Notes under the pieces: generated by a model
Told to the model about the DNA's origin: nothing
Seen by the model: the letters and a program-made list of their open reading frames with translations, nothing else
Database searches by the model: none
In this document: piece after piece, positions 1 through 9,162 of the stretch
How positions within the stretch are numbered: the first letter of the stretch is position 1
How the letters are laid out: the number at the start of each line of letters is the position of its first letter
Source of the DNA: CAYYIS01 sp964470965
GTDB taxonomy: Bacteria > JAAXHH01 > JABIQT01
DNA: 64,000 bases
Reading direction: 5' to 3'
Assembly: GCA_964470965.1 (NCBI GenBank)
Contig: CAYYIS010000006.1
Span: 62,001 to 126,000, forward strand
Translations under genes and position numbers: made by a program

Positions 1-99
1 ATCCCAGTATCCAGTTCCAACTCCGAAGCACGGGTGCTGGTGCATACCGGTGCCGCTACGAACGATTCCCTTGTCTCTGTTTCACGGGAAATTCCTTGA
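1..99 (+). CDS. possible 3' end of an upstream gene
   Basis: The first forward frame is open from the window edge for 32 codons and ends in TGA, with the tail reading ARVLVHTGAATNDSLVSVS. It could be the C-terminus of a gene that starts outside the window. The length is too short to recognise a family and a second forward frame is also open here, so this is only a possibility. The stretch from 100 to 187 holds a weak inverted repeat (AAATTGT at 110 and ACAATTT at 131) and no clear promoter. Confidence 0.25.
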   Translation: MPVSSSNSEARVLVHTGAATNDSLVSVSREIP

Positions 100-187
100 C
101 GCAACCGCTAAATTGTGCGTTATTTGTGGGACAATTTTAAAAAATGACCGGGGCGTCGTATGTCTTTTTCAAATTAAGAGGTAATGC

Positions 188-1093
188 GTGTTGAACCAGC
201 GCTGTACCATCAATCGGTTTATTTTACGGACCATCATACTACACCTCTGTTTGTTTCTTTTTTCGACCGAAGCAGCACATCCTCAGTCCCCCGGCGGAGA
301 GATGACGCCCCTGGCCCGTGACGGCGTGATGCGGGTACGTGCGAGAGCCGCTCTGGTACTCAATCTCCAAAGTGGCGAAGTGATCTACCAGAAAAATCCA
401 AAGGCGCAACTCCCGATCGCCAGCGTGACCAAACTCATGACCGTCCTGACGTTCATGGACATGAATCCCGATCCGGACAAGAGGATCACAATCAGTCGTC
501 AGGATGTCTATCGGGCTAACTGGACCAATTTGAGATACGGTGAGAGGGTATATGTGCGGGACCTGCTTCATGCCACGCTGATCTCATCGGACAATGCAGC
601 CGCCAGGGCGCTTGCTTCCGCAACAGGATTGCCACGGCAGGAATTCGTGGCACGCATGAACCAGACCGCGAAATCGCTGGGATTGTTGAATTCTAAGTTT
701 GCGGATCCCACCGGCCTTCATTCCGGCAACGTATCGACTGCGGTCGAATGCGCAGTGCTGTTATGGACTGCACTTCAGAACGATGTCATATCGGAAATAC
801 TTACCATGCCGAGCTATTCATTCAGAACCAGCCGGCGACATCACAACATAAAGACAACCAATCAACTCTTGGCGAATGGTTTTCATGACTTGTGGGAGAT
901 TCTGGGCGGAAAGACCGGGTACATCCGAAAAGCTGGTTATTGCCTGGTTACCCGTGCTCGCGACAACGCCGGAAACGACGTGGTGGCTGTCGTGCTGGGC
1001 GGAGTATCGAGCCGGACACGCTTCGCCGATATGCGTAGACTCCTTCACTGGGGATTTCAGAATATCGAACAACGGGATCGTATCGGTGGATAA
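188..1093 (+). CDS. D-alanyl-D-alanine carboxypeptidase (peptidase S11, PBP5/DacA-like)
   Basis: A secreted serine peptidase that trims the terminal D-Ala from peptidoglycan stem pentapeptides in the periplasm. The 301-residue product has a hydrophobic N-terminal segment at about residues 10-30 (signal peptide or anchor). All three penicillin-binding motifs are present: SVTK at 79-82 with the nucleophile Ser79, SDN at 134-136 and KTG at 242-244. The protein is shorter than E. coli PBP5 and lacks an obvious C-terminal beta domain and amphipathic anchor. The start is a GTG at 188 preceded by AAGAGG. A small membrane protein gene follows after 17 bases and may be cotranscribed. The family call is firm; the exact substrate within the S11 family (endopeptidase or carboxypeptidase) is not decided by sequence. 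Confidence 0.92.
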   Translation: MLNQRCTINRFILRTIILHLCLFLFSTEAAHPQSPGGEMTPLARDGVMRVRARAALVLNLQSGEVIYQKNPKAQLPIASVTKLMTVLTFMDMNPDPDKRITISRQDVYRANWTNLRYGERVYVRDLLHATLISSDNAAARALASATGLPRQEFVARMNQTAKSLGLLNSKFADPTGLHSGNVSTAVECAVLLWTALQNDVISEILTMPSYSFRTSRRHHNIKTTNQLLANGFHDLWEILGGKTGYIRKAGYCLVTRARDNAGNDVVAVVLGGVSSRTRFADMRRLLHWGFQNIEQRDRIGG

Positions 1094-1110
1094 TTTAAGG
1101 AGAACATTAC

Positions 1111-1299
1111 ATGTTTGAAACAATTGCATTCAGCCTGGTCGGTACGCTTATTTTCGCTGGTATAGGAATTTTCCTGGTCTATCTCTTAGCGGCGCTCGGT
1201 GGTGGGCAGCGAGCAAGAGTTACCGGGGGACGTACTTCCCGCGAAGAATCGATTTCCAGAAGGCCGGGACGATCTGCTTCGCAACGGGCGAGAAGGTAA
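1111..1299 (+). CDS. small single-pass membrane protein, unknown function
   Basis: A 62-residue product with one hydrophobic helix at about residues 5-29 followed by a basic, Arg/Ser-rich tail of about 30 residues. The positive-inside rule would put that tail in the cytoplasm. A strong ribosome binding site (AAGGAG) lies eight bases before the ATG. It sits between the carboxypeptidase gene and a DUF4159 gene, with 17 and 6 base spacings, so it is probably translated from the same transcript. I do not recognise a family. The good RBS and operon position support it as a real gene. Confidence 0.7.
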   Translation: MFETIAFSLVGTLIFAGIGIFLVYLLAALGGGQRARVTGGRTSREESISRRPGRSASQRARR

Positions 1300-1305
1300 C
1301 CGACC

Positions 1306-2013
1306 GTGTTAAAGGCAGTGGTTTACCATGATCCATATCGCTCCTGGCTATGTCGTATAGCCGGTGTCCTCATCGTAGCGCTCGGTTCGTTCGATCTGGC
1401 TGGAGCGGATCTCGCCAACGGCAAGCTCACCCTCGCCCGCCTCAAATACAGCGGGGGCGGCGACTGGTATAACGATCCGGAATCCATACCCAATCTTGCC
1501 CGGGAACTTACTCGGCGTGCCGGCATCGAGACCAATGAAGAGCAACAGGTCGTCAATCTCACGGACGATGCGCTTTTCTCTTTTCCGATTCTGTTCATGA
1601 CGGGCCACGGCGAAGTAAAATGGACCAATGCCGAAGTCCAGAAGATGCGCGCTTATCTCATGCACGGCGGTTTCTTGTTCGCTGATGACGACTACGGCAT
1701 GGACCAAGCGTTTCGCCGCGAGATGAAACGGGTCTTCCCCGACAACGAATTTATCGAACTTCCGTTTTCACATCCGATCTTCCATATCATCTACGATTTC
1801 CCGGCCGGCCTTTCCAAACACCATGAGCATGATAATAAACCCCCGCAGGGCTTCGGCCTATTCCATGAGGGACGCCTCGTTGTATTCTATTCCTACGAAT
1901 CGAACATCAGCGACGGCTGGGCAAACCCAGAAACACATGATGACCCGCCTGAAAAACGGGAATCCGCTTTCCAGATGGGCGTCAACATCATTGCGTTTGC
2001 GCTGTCTCAGTAA
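1306..2013 (+). CDS. DUF4159 domain-containing exported protein
   Basis: A 235-residue protein with a hydrophobic N-terminal segment (about residues 17-34, probably a signal peptide) followed by a DUF4159 domain. The family hallmark LARLKYSGGGDWYNDPESIP lies near residues 43-62, and a FADDDYG motif follows further on. DUF4159 proteins are widespread in Planctomycetes, Acidobacteria and related groups and have a glutamine-amidotransferase-like fold; no enzymatic role is established. The only usable start is GTG at 1306, with AGAAGG about nine bases upstream. It closes the short cluster begun by the D,D-carboxypeptidase, which hints at an envelope role, but that is inference. Confidence 0.85.
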   Translation: MLKAVVYHDPYRSWLCRIAGVLIVALGSFDLAGADLANGKLTLARLKYSGGGDWYNDPESIPNLARELTRRAGIETNEEQQVVNLTDDALFSFPILFMTGHGEVKWTNAEVQKMRAYLMHGGFLFADDDYGMDQAFRREMKRVFPDNEFIELPFSHPIFHIIYDFPAGLSKHHEHDNKPPQGFGLFHEGRLVVFYSYESNISDGWANPETHDDPPEKRESAFQMGVNIIAFALSQ

Positions 2014-2161
2014 TCCTGCCGGCTTACACGTCATTTAATATATTCTAATTATATATATCTATTTTCGAAACTTATTACCGGTCCTGAGCGTCTTTAATTA
2101 TAGCGGGGATAAGCTGGATATAACCGGACAATACGTATTTTTTCCTGGAAAGGAGTACATT

Positions 2162-2500
2162 ATGAGTCTCTGGCAAACCATCAAGCAGGAACTGGACGGC
2201 CCCCTTGACATGGTTCGCAAAGGCCTCTCTGGCGCAATCGACATGGCCGAAGATCTGACAAGGAAGGGTCGGATTAAATTAGAAATCCACACGTTGAAGA
2301 GCGAGATCAAGAGTCAGATGGCGGAACTGGGCGGCCGCGTCCACCAGCTTGCGGTCGAAGAAGGTGCTACAGACATCCTGGGTGATGATGTGGTTAAAGC
2401 GATACTGGACCGAATCAAAGAGCTGGAGCAGAAGATCCGACTGAAAGAAGAAGAGCTTCTTGCCGAAGAAAGCGCGCGCGCGGAAAGCAAGGCGAGCTGA
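2162..2500 (+). CDS. small coiled-coil protein, unknown function
   Basis: A 112-residue, charged, almost entirely helical protein. The heptad-like stretch 35-60 and a second stretch at 80-108, rich in Glu, Lys and Leu, suggest a coiled coil; there is no signal peptide or membrane helix. It starts MSLWQTIKQEL after an excellent ribosome binding site (AAAGGAG). It stands alone: an AT-rich 150-base leader precedes it and a rho-independent terminator follows directly, so it is probably a monocistronic gene. Similar short helical proteins occur next to stress or membrane-maintenance genes in several phyla, but I cannot assign a family. Confidence 0.7.
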   Translation: MSLWQTIKQELDGPLDMVRKGLSGAIDMAEDLTRKGRIKLEIHTLKSEIKSQMAELGGRVHQLAVEEGATDILGDDVVKAILDRIKELEQKIRLKEEELLAEESARAESKAS

Positions 2501-2522
2501 AAATTTCGGAACATGTCATTTT

Positions 2523-2556
2523 AAAACAGCCGGGGAGAACATCTCCGGCTGTTTTT
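2523..2556 (+). terminator. rho-independent terminator
   Basis: An 11-bp perfect inverted repeat (AAAACAGCCGG at 2523-2533 with CCGGCTGTTTT at 2545-2555) is followed by a T-rich run. It lies 22 bases after the stop of the coiled-coil gene. Confidence 0.88.
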
Positions 2557-2563
2557 ATTTCCC

Positions 2564-2593
2564 TTGACACCAAGACGCTTTCCTCGTTATGCT
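2564..2593 (+). promoter_or_regulatory. sigma-70-type promoter for the sugar ABC operon
   Basis: TTGACA (2564-2569) and TATGCT (2588-2593) are separated by 18 bases. They sit just after the preceding terminator and about 65 bases before the permease start, the expected place for the operon promoter. Confidence 0.55.
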
Positions 2594-2657
2594 CGCTAGC
2601 GTTTTTTCTTTCAAAAATACAACCTTTTCTTACCGTAAGCTAACCTTCTGTTGAACC

Positions 2658-3689
2658 TTGACAATCCTCCGTGCCCTGCTCAACTCCCAACAGGCCGGGC
2701 TGGTTCTGGTCATCCTCCTGCTCGGCACCATCCTGGCCCTCTCGGCCGGCACCCATCTCGATCGGGCGACCGGCGAACCGATCAATAATTTCCTCAATTC
2801 ATACACCTTGATGCAAACCGTCACGGACGCCAGCTTCTTCGTCATCATGGCGGTAGGTGCGACCGTAGTGATCATCTCCGGAGGTATCGACTTGTCGATA
2901 GGATCCGTCTATGCCCTGGCCGGTGTTACCACCGCAATGGTGCTCAGGGGGATGGGTCCCATGTCTCCGGAATCCACGGTGTCTATAGCGGTAATACTAT
3001 GTGTGGGAATCGGTCTGATGTGCGGCCTGGTCAACGGACTCATGGTGGTCGGGTTAAAGGTTCATCCGTTTATAGTAACCCTGGGCACCATGTGGATATT
3101 CCGAGGTGTCGCGTTTGTGACCAGTAAAGCGGAGAGCATCCTGGTCCCGCAAGCTCTTACGGATGTAGTCAAACTTTCCGCCGGTGAAAATGCCCTTTAC
3201 CCCATGCCCATGGTCATTATGTTGCTTATCACTATTATCGGAGGGATCTACCTATCCAGAACCGTTATGGGGCGGCATATCTTTGCAGTGGGAGGTAACG
3301 TGGAAGCCAGCCGGTATGCCGGACTGCGAATCGGACGCATCATGATAGGTGTGTACGTGGTCTCCGGGCTTACCGCAGGTATAGCCGCGTTCGTGGGCAG
3401 CAGCTATTACGGATCGGCTTCCTGTGCGGATGCCACCGGATACGAGCTGTACGTCATCGCCGCCGCCGTCGTGGGTGGCGCCAGTCTCAGCGGCGGCCGC
3501 GGCAGCGCCGTCAACGCCATGCTGGGAGCCATACTCATCGTCCTGATCCGCCAGTCCATTCGTACCCTCCACTTCGACCAGAACTACGAATGGATCATCA
3601 TCGGCTGCTCCATCATCATCGCCGTTGTTCTGGACCGGATGAATCAACGGATGACGGTCAGGAGACTGGCTGGGGGATTAAATAACTGA
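2658..3689 (+). CDS. sugar ABC transporter permease (RbsC/AraH family)
   Basis: Inner-membrane channel subunit of a carbohydrate uptake ABC transporter of the ribose/xylose/galactose type. The 343-residue product is almost wholly hydrophobic, with about nine or ten membrane helices. It carries the family signature GGIDLSIGS at residues 75-83 and the later GGASLSGGRGS segment. The start used here is TTG at 2658 because no ATG lies in frame until well into the first helices; the first methionine alternative would remove a membrane segment. The binding protein and ATPase genes follow on the same strand, so the three form a complete importer. Note the gene order permease, binding protein, ATPase, which differs from E. 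coli rbsDACB. Confidence 0.9.
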   Translation: MTILRALLNSQQAGLVLVILLLGTILALSAGTHLDRATGEPINNFLNSYTLMQTVTDASFFVIMAVGATVVIISGGIDLSIGSVYALAGVTTAMVLRGMGPMSPESTVSIAVILCVGIGLMCGLVNGLMVVGLKVHPFIVTLGTMWIFRGVAFVTSKAESILVPQALTDVVKLSAGENALYPMPMVIMLLITIIGGIYLSRTVMGRHIFAVGGNVEASRYAGLRIGRIMIGVYVVSGLTAGIAAFVGSSYYGSASCADATGYELYVIAAAVVGGASLSGGRGSAVNAMLGAILIVLIRQSIRTLHFDQNYEWIIIGCSIIIAVVLDRMNQRMTVRRLAGGLNN

Positions 3690-3760
3690 CGTAATGCCCT
3701 GAATTTAATCTTTTTCAGATGCACCCCAAATCGGTCAGTAATTGTCGAGGAGCTCAGATT

Positions 3761-4759
3761 ATGAACAAGTCGTGGTTCTTTTATGTTGTCATGCTGGTGC
3801 TTGGAATTTGTTGTGGGGGCAAAGGGTCACAGCCGGAAGGAGAGAGGGAGCGGCTTACAATCGCTATGATCGCAAAGAGTTCCACCAATCCGGTATTTCT
3901 GTCGGCGCGAACGGGGGCTGAAGCGGCAGCCAGCGAGCTATCGGCGACGCACGGAATCGAAATCGTGATAGACTGGCGGACACCGCCTACCGAGGACGGA
4001 CAGATACAGGCGCAGCGAATCGCTCAGGCGGTGAACGAGGGATCGGACGTGATTCTGATTTCCTGTTCGGATGCTGCGAAGGTTACCGGCGCCATCAACG
4101 ATGCGGTGGATCGAGGTGTGCCGGTGATGACGTTCGACAGCGATGCCCCTAATTCAAAGAGGTTCGCCTATTACGGCGTGAACGATGTTAAGACCGGTGC
4201 GCTGGTCCTGGCAGAGCTGGCCAAGCAAATGAACGGCACGGGCAACGTTGCTATTCTGGCAGGCAATCAGAATGCGCCGAATCTGAGGAAACGGGCGGAG
4301 GGCGTGAAGCTGGAAGCGCAAAAGCATCCGGGGATAAATATAGTGGATACGTTCTACCACATCGAGACGCCTCAGGATGCAGCCGCCGAGGTGGTGCGTG
4401 TCAACAACGCGTATCCGGAGGTGAATGGCTGGGCTATGGTGGGCGGCTGGGCCCTGTTCACCAAGACCCTGCTGACCGACCTTGATGTGGAACGTATGAC
4501 CGTCGTCTCCGTCGACGCTCTGCCGCAGGAACTGCCATATGTGGATCAAGGCATCGTATCGGTTCTGTGGGCACAGCCGACGTATCTCTGGGGCTATGTG
4601 TCGGTGGAAACCATCGTCGACAAAGTACATCTGAAAAAAGAAGTGCCTGAAATCAATCCAATGGAGTTAATCAAGGTGTCAAAGGAAAACCTGACAGAGT
4701 GGGCACAACAGCTTGAGGAGTGGGGATTCACCGACGTACCGGATGAATATCTGAATTGA
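3761..4759 (+). CDS. sugar ABC transporter substrate-binding lipoprotein (RbsB-like)
   Basis: Periplasmic-binding-protein family (Peripla_BP_4) subunit that captures the sugar and delivers it to the adjacent permease. The 332-residue product has an N-terminal hydrophobic signal ending in Cys17-Cys18, a plausible but non-canonical lipobox, followed by a charged linker. The mature part shows the usual two-lobe pattern, with RLTIAMIAKSSTNPVF opening the first strand and helix and VPVMTFDSDAPNSKR in the hinge-side ligand region. A longer reading frame opens at 3719, but the ATG at 3761 has a GAGGAG ribosome site and begins directly with the signal peptide, so I choose it. The sugar cannot be named from sequence. 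Confidence 0.9.
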   Translation: MNKSWFFYVVMLVLGICCGGKGSQPEGERERLTIAMIAKSSTNPVFLSARTGAEAAASELSATHGIEIVIDWRTPPTEDGQIQAQRIAQAVNEGSDVILISCSDAAKVTGAINDAVDRGVPVMTFDSDAPNSKRFAYYGVNDVKTGALVLAELAKQMNGTGNVAILAGNQNAPNLRKRAEGVKLEAQKHPGINIVDTFYHIETPQDAAAEVVRVNNAYPEVNGWAMVGGWALFTKTLLTDLDVERMTVVSVDALPQELPYVDQGIVSVLWAQPTYLWGYVSVETIVDKVHLKKEVPEINPMELIKVSKENLTEWAQQLEEWGFTDVPDEYLN

Positions 4760-4795
4760 AAATATTAACGTTAGACATCTCGGTAAGCCACCTGA

Positions 4796-6298
4796 ATGCC
4801 CACGGATTTCCCTATGATCCAATTCCGTAACATCACAAAACGGTTTCCTGGTGTACAGGCCCTGAACGAAGTCAGCTTTGAAATCGAAGCGGGGTCCTGT
4901 CATGCGGTCGTAGGCGAAAATGGGGCCGGCAAGAGTACACTGGGAAAAATACTGGCCGGGATATACCCTCCTGACGGGGGTGAGATACTGATAGACGGAC
5001 AGGCCGCCCGGTTCACTGGGCCACGGGACGCACTGGAGGCGAAAATCGGTATTGTTCACCAGGAGCTGGCATTCTGCGAGAACCTGACGGTCGCCGAAAA
5101 TTTATGCCTTGGGGATTTGCCGTCTCAAGGAACGTTCCTATCCCGATCACGTATGACGGAACGGGCGCAGGAGCTGCTGTCCGCCATCGACACCGAAATT
5201 GATGTGGACCACTGTATCGGTGACCTGACGGTCGCCAGACAGCAGATGGTACAGATAGCCGCATCCATAGGTAGTGGCGCCCGGGTGATCATATTCGATG
5301 AGCCGACCAGTAGTCTGTCCCATGTGGAGACGGACCGGCTCTTCGAGCTGATCGCCCGACTCAGATCCCAGGGAGTAACTTGCATCTATATCTCGCACGA
5401 TATGGAGGACGTCCTCCTGCATTGCGACAAGGTGACGGTATTGCGGGATGGACAGCACGTGGCCACACAGCCAGTTTCGGAACTTGATCAAGACGGCCTA
5501 ATCAGCCTGATGATCGGGCGATCTCTGAATGCTTATTTCCCTTCACACATTGAGACCGACCCTGGTGAAGAGTTGCTTCGGGTAGAACGTCTTTCCAGTC
5601 CCGGCAAGTTCGAAAACCTCTCATTCAGGGTGCGCGCCGGTGAAGTCGTTGGACTGGCCGGTCTGGTCGGAGCCGGGCGTACCGAAGCGGCCCAATCCAT
5701 TTTCGGACTGGATCCGATGACAACCGGTCGCATATGTATCGAGGGGAAACCGGTCAGGATTCGCCATCCGGCAGACGCTATGAAGTCAGGTATGGGATTT
5801 GTGCCGGAAGATCGTAAACGATTCGGCCTGGTACTGTCCATGCGGGTCCATGAAAACATTACGCTACCGACGATAGGACGTCTGTCGCGATATGGCTGGA
5901 TAAGATCCCAACAGGAGGCTGCGGTTTCCCGGGATTACGTAGATCAGCTGCGTATACGCACGGCCGGTCTGTCGGCGGCGACGGCTGGATTATCCGGCGG
6001 CAATCAGCAGAAACTGGTCCTGGCTCGATGGCTGGCAGCCCGATGCCGCATCCTGGTGGTCGACGAACCCACTCGCGGTGTGGACGTGGGTGCCAAGGCG
6101 GAGATGCATGCATTGCTCGACCGTCTTGCCGATGAAGGAAGCGGGATCCTCTTGATTTCCAGTGAGCTACCTGAAATCCTGAACCTCTCCACACGCGTCC
6201 TGGTACTACGCGACGGTCGGCTTGTTGGGGAGCTGTCCCATGAAGAAGCCGATCAGGACCGGGTGATGCGGCTTATGACAGGGGTATCGCCTACATGA
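4796..6298 (+). CDS. sugar ABC transporter ATP-binding protein, two ABC domains (RbsA-like)
   Basis: Cytoplasmic ATPase that powers the neighbouring sugar importer; 500 residues, the normal length for the RbsA/MglA/XylG family. The first domain has a good Walker A (GENGAGKST, 40-48) and Walker B (DEPTSSL, 168-174), but its signature reads LTVARQQ at 144-150 rather than LSxGQ. The second domain has the degenerate P-loop usual for this family (GLVGAGRTE) but an intact LSGGNQQ signature and a DEPTRGVD Walker B. The composite site formed by the first P-loop and the second signature is therefore the likely active one. A second ATG lies six codons in. The stop overlaps the next start by four bases (ATGA). 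Confidence 0.92.
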   Translation: MPTDFPMIQFRNITKRFPGVQALNEVSFEIEAGSCHAVVGENGAGKSTLGKILAGIYPPDGGEILIDGQAARFTGPRDALEAKIGIVHQELAFCENLTVAENLCLGDLPSQGTFLSRSRMTERAQELLSAIDTEIDVDHCIGDLTVARQQMVQIAASIGSGARVIIFDEPTSSLSHVETDRLFELIARLRSQGVTCIYISHDMEDVLLHCDKVTVLRDGQHVATQPVSELDQDGLISLMIGRSLNAYFPSHIETDPGEELLRVERLSSPGKFENLSFRVRAGEVVGLAGLVGAGRTEAAQSIFGLDPMTTGRICIEGKPVRIRHPADAMKSGMGFVPEDRKRFGLVLSMRVHENITLPTIGRLSRYGWIRSQQEAAVSRDYVDQLRIRTAGLSAATAGLSGGNQQKLVLARWLAARCRILVVDEPTRGVDVGAKAEMHALLDRLADEGSGILLISSELPEILNLSTRVLVLRDGRLVGELSHEEADQDRVMRLMTGVSPT

Positions 6299-7539
6299 GT
6301 GCCACATCCCACCGTCGTCGCATCGCCTCCTGGTGCCTTTACGATTTTGCCAATTCCGGGTATTCCGCGGTGATCGTCACAGCCATTTTCGCGCCTTACT
6401 ATACCGGCTATATCGTGGGAAATGAAGCGGGGCTGGGAGATGTGTGGTGGGGACGGGTCAGTTCCGTGTCGATGTTGTTTGTGGCGCTAACATCACCGTT
6501 TTTAGGCGGCATAGCGGACGCGGGCGGTCTACGGAAGCGTCTCTGGATAACCTATTCCTGGCTGTCCATTCTGATGGTTATAGGGTTCACTACCCTTGAG
6601 CCGGGCATGGTCCTTACCGGGTTTGCCCTGGCCACCCTTGCGAACATCGGTATGGAAGGCGCGATGGTGTTTTACAACGCCTACCTGCCGCAGATTGCGA
6701 ACACATCGGTTCAGGGTCGGATCTCCGGCTGGGGATATGCGACCGGATATGCAGGATCAATCTTGGCGCTGATGGCCGCGTATTCGTTCACCAATCCGTT
6801 TCAGGCGACCCCGATCTGGCTCCTGGTCGCGGCGCAGTTCGCCCTTTTCTCTTTACCGGCGTTTCTATGGCTTCCGGAAAAAGCGGGCCAATCCCAGGGC
6901 CTCATGACGGCAGCACACCAGGGATTTTCTTCGGTTCGTACGCTCCTGGGACGCCTCTGGCGACGTCCATCGGCTCGGCGATTTCTACTGGCCTACTTGT
7001 TCTACGAGGACGGTGTCACCACTGTGATCATTTTCTCATCCGTGTTTGCCGCCACCACACTCGGTATGGAGACCGGGCAACTTGTGATGCTATTCATTGT
7101 AGTACAGTTTTCCGCGCTGTTCGGCGCCGTGCTCATGGCCAAACCGACGGATGTCAAGGGGCCCAAGTTCGTCGTTATTGCCTCGCTCACTCTCTGGTGC
7201 TGCGTTGTCACGGCCGCGTTCTTCGTTCAGACTCAGACACAATTCTGGGTGGTAGGTGTAATAGCCGGGTTAGGCCTGGGCAGTGTGCAGGCCGCGTCAC
7301 GGGCGTTTTATGCACGGTTTATCCCGGCAGGAGAGGAGAATCAGTATTTCGGGCTGTATGCCATGGTTGGCAAATCCGCCGCCATATTGGGGCCCATACT
7401 CTTTGGTGAAGTCTCCCGTGCCTTCGGCAGCCAGCGTCCCGCCATTCTATCCGTGATCGTGCTGTTTGCAATAGGATTGATTCTGTTGAAAGGCGTAGAC
7501 CTTGAAGAAGAAAAAACCCAAAGAGTTCGAACGTTTTAA
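6295..7539 (+). CDS. MFS transporter, UMF1/Atg22-like family
   Basis: A 414-residue protein with about twelve membrane helices. The N-terminal WCLYDFANSGYSAVI segment is the hallmark of the UMF1 (unknown major facilitator) family related to fungal vacuolar Atg22. The ATG overlaps the stop of the sugar ABC ATPase by four bases, so translation is coupled and this transporter belongs to the sugar-uptake operon. Bacterial UMF1 substrates are not established; efflux or uptake of a product related to the imported sugar is a reasonable guess. It ends about 30 bases before the end of a convergent hydrolase gene, with no clear terminator between. Confidence 0.88.
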   Translation: MSATSHRRRIASWCLYDFANSGYSAVIVTAIFAPYYTGYIVGNEAGLGDVWWGRVSSVSMLFVALTSPFLGGIADAGGLRKRLWITYSWLSILMVIGFTTLEPGMVLTGFALATLANIGMEGAMVFYNAYLPQIANTSVQGRISGWGYATGYAGSILALMAAYSFTNPFQATPIWLLVAAQFALFSLPAFLWLPEKAGQSQGLMTAAHQGFSSVRTLLGRLWRRPSARRFLLAYLFYEDGVTTVIIFSSVFAATTLGMETGQLVMLFIVVQFSALFGAVLMAKPTDVKGPKFVVIASLTLWCCVVTAAFFVQTQTQFWVVGVIAGLGLGSVQAASRAFYARFIPAGEENQYFGLYAMVGKSAAILGPILFGEVSRAFGSQRPAILSVIVLFAIGLILLKGVDLEEEKTQRVRTF

Positions 7540-7569
7540 AGGCGCCTGCGGGCCTGAATAGACTCGGAA

Positions 7570-8421
7570 CTAGTTCCCCATCCTGTTAGCAGTGATCATC
7601 CTGTGCACGCCTTCAATGTTGAGCAGTAGAGATAATTCGTACTGCTCGAAATGTTTGTACCGATCGAAACGGACGGACTGCTTGATCTCATCCAGAGATT
7701 TTCCTGCGCGGACAGATTCCAGAACAGTTCGGTAAAGCAACTCAAGATACTCACGATGTTCCGAGACATCCTCCTTTGTTCCTACGATACCGTGGCCGGG
7801 CAGTATGATGTCGAAATCGAGCGCCTCGACTGTCCGGATCGATTCGAACCAATCCGGGAAATACGTATCGTTAAGCGTTCTCCACGGCATTCGGTCCACT
7901 GAGATGAAATCGACCGCGTACACGGCCCGTTCCGACGGAAAGTACAGTACGGTGCTGTTGTCAGAGTGGTTACGACCTACGTAGATCAGATGTACCATTT
8001 TGCCGCCTAGCTCTATGGTCATTTTATCGGAGTAGGTCAGATCCGGAATCGCTGTAGGCCGTTTTTCGCCTATGATTTTAGCTTTGGTGTTGGCATGCGC
8101 GATGACGACCGCCTCGTCGAACACCTCTCCGCCGGCGATGTGATCCCGATGATCATGGCTGTACACCAGAAATTTAACCACCTGATTGAACCGCCGGTGT
8201 ATTTCCGACTTCAGCCAGGCAGCAGCCCCTTTATCGATCGGATCCGTGGCTATGGCGCCTTCAGAGGTAATCAGGAATACCGAGAAGTGGTTGTTGTTTC
8301 GGAAGCGGTACAGATCCCCGGACACCTGCGTGATCTCTCGAGTCGGCGCTCCTTGCGCCAGGGTCTGGGACGGCGTCATTAAGATGATAAGTGCAAGGCA
8401 AATGACATAAGATCTATTCAA
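7570..8421 (-). CDS. secreted metallo-beta-lactamase-fold hydrolase
   Basis: A 283-residue protein with a signal peptide (about residues 1-23, ending TLAQ). The MBL zinc motif HDHRDH lies at 89-94 (His89, His91, Asp93, His94), with later ligand motifs HSDN and PGHG giving a dinuclear metal site. The overall pattern matches exported MBL hydrolases of the SoxH/quinoprotein-relay type rather than true beta-lactamases or glyoxalases. It is a single gene convergent with the sugar operon and separated by a 450-base spacer from the next gene. The substrate is unknown; ester or thioester hydrolysis is typical of the fold. Confidence 0.85.
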   Translation of the reverse strand: MNRSYVICLALIILMTPSQTLAQGAPTREITQVSGDLYRFRNNNHFSVFLITSEGAIATDPIDKGAAAWLKSEIHRRFNQVVKFLVYSHDHRDHIAGGEVFDEAVVIAHANTKAKIIGEKRPTAIPDLTYSDKMTIELGGKMVHLIYVGRNHSDNSTVLYFPSERAVYAVDFISVDRMPWRTLNDTYFPDWFESIRTVEALDFDIILPGHGIVGTKEDVSEHREYLELLYRTVLESVRAGKSLDEIKQSVRFDRYKHFEQYELSLLLNIEGVHRMITANRMGN

Positions 8422-8876
8422 GAGGAGTCTCCCTGGTTGGGTGATTTATTAAATGACAGCCATTGAAAATACGGCGAATGGCTCTTCGGCAATGATAAAC
8501 AGGCGCCTACCGCTTAAACGCCCATTCCTTAATCCCGTTTCAGCACATATGCCATCAGAAAACCGGTGCGCCCGGGGAGCAGTATCTATGGAAACTTTGG
8601 CGACGGGCGGCGGGCACGCCATCTCATGTGATGGCAGATAGGTATCGAGCGAGCCCGGATCAATCACTTCGCATGCATCGGACGGAAACATGTTCCACCT
8701 GTTACCGGTGGATCGTCACGGTGAGCATGTCAAATATAGCTTCCCACAAGACACGGGCAACTACATATCATCAGATTATGAATATGGATGGCACGTTTCC
8801 GTGAAGGGTTTTATATTGTGGCATGGTTTTGCAGGATACACGATAATAGAACGCACCGCTCCAGGAGAGGGAATTC
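8422..8876. other. intergenic stretch, no supported gene
   Basis: About 455 bases between the divergent MBL gene and the next forward gene. Short frames on both strands (for example 8690-8908 forward) have no ribosome site and no recognisable sequence. The divergent promoters must lie here, but I could not assign them with confidence. Confidence 0.5.
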
Positions 8877-9143
8877 ATGTCAGGCGTGGAATGTGTTGCG
8901 GCCTTTAAAGGCCATGAGATAAGGGTTTTCAGCACATGGACTCAAGAGGCCGAATTGTACATCGACGGCATCTGTGAAGACAAGAGCACTCAGCGCGTGT
9001 TCACAACGAAGAAACGGATTTTGAATGCCCGCCTTCAGGACGGAGAGGAGACACATTCGGTTGAAGTTTTTGCAAAAGCGCTTTTGAGTGTACGGCTACA
9101 AATCCGTGTCGATGGCAGGCAGATCGCGGGAGAGGTGTTTTGA
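8877..9143 (+). CDS. small hypothetical protein, 88 residues
   Basis: A short soluble protein without signal peptide or membrane helix. Its alternating hydrophobic pattern (IRVFSTWTQEAELYIDG, then LSVRLQIRVDGRQIAGEVF at the C-terminus) suggests a small beta-sandwich or beta-barrel. The ATG at 8877 has a good GGAGAGG ribosome site. It ends 19 bases before the galactonate-dehydratase-like gene and is probably cotranscribed with it. I do not recognise a family. Confidence 0.65.
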   Translation: MSGVECVAAFKGHEIRVFSTWTQEAELYIDGICEDKSTQRVFTTKKRILNARLQDGEETHSVEVFAKALLSVRLQIRVDGRQIAGEVF

Positions 9144-9162
9144 AGGACCATGGAGACGTCAT

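Noticed and set aside
5227..5250. LTVARQQ instead of LSxGQ in the first domain of the sugar ABC ATPase as a sign of inactivation
   Set aside because: This family tolerates variation in the first-domain signature; the Walker A of domain 1 and signature of domain 2 are intact.
8690..8908. 72-codon forward frame before the small 88-residue gene
   Set aside because: No ribosome site and it runs into a better supported gene in another frame.
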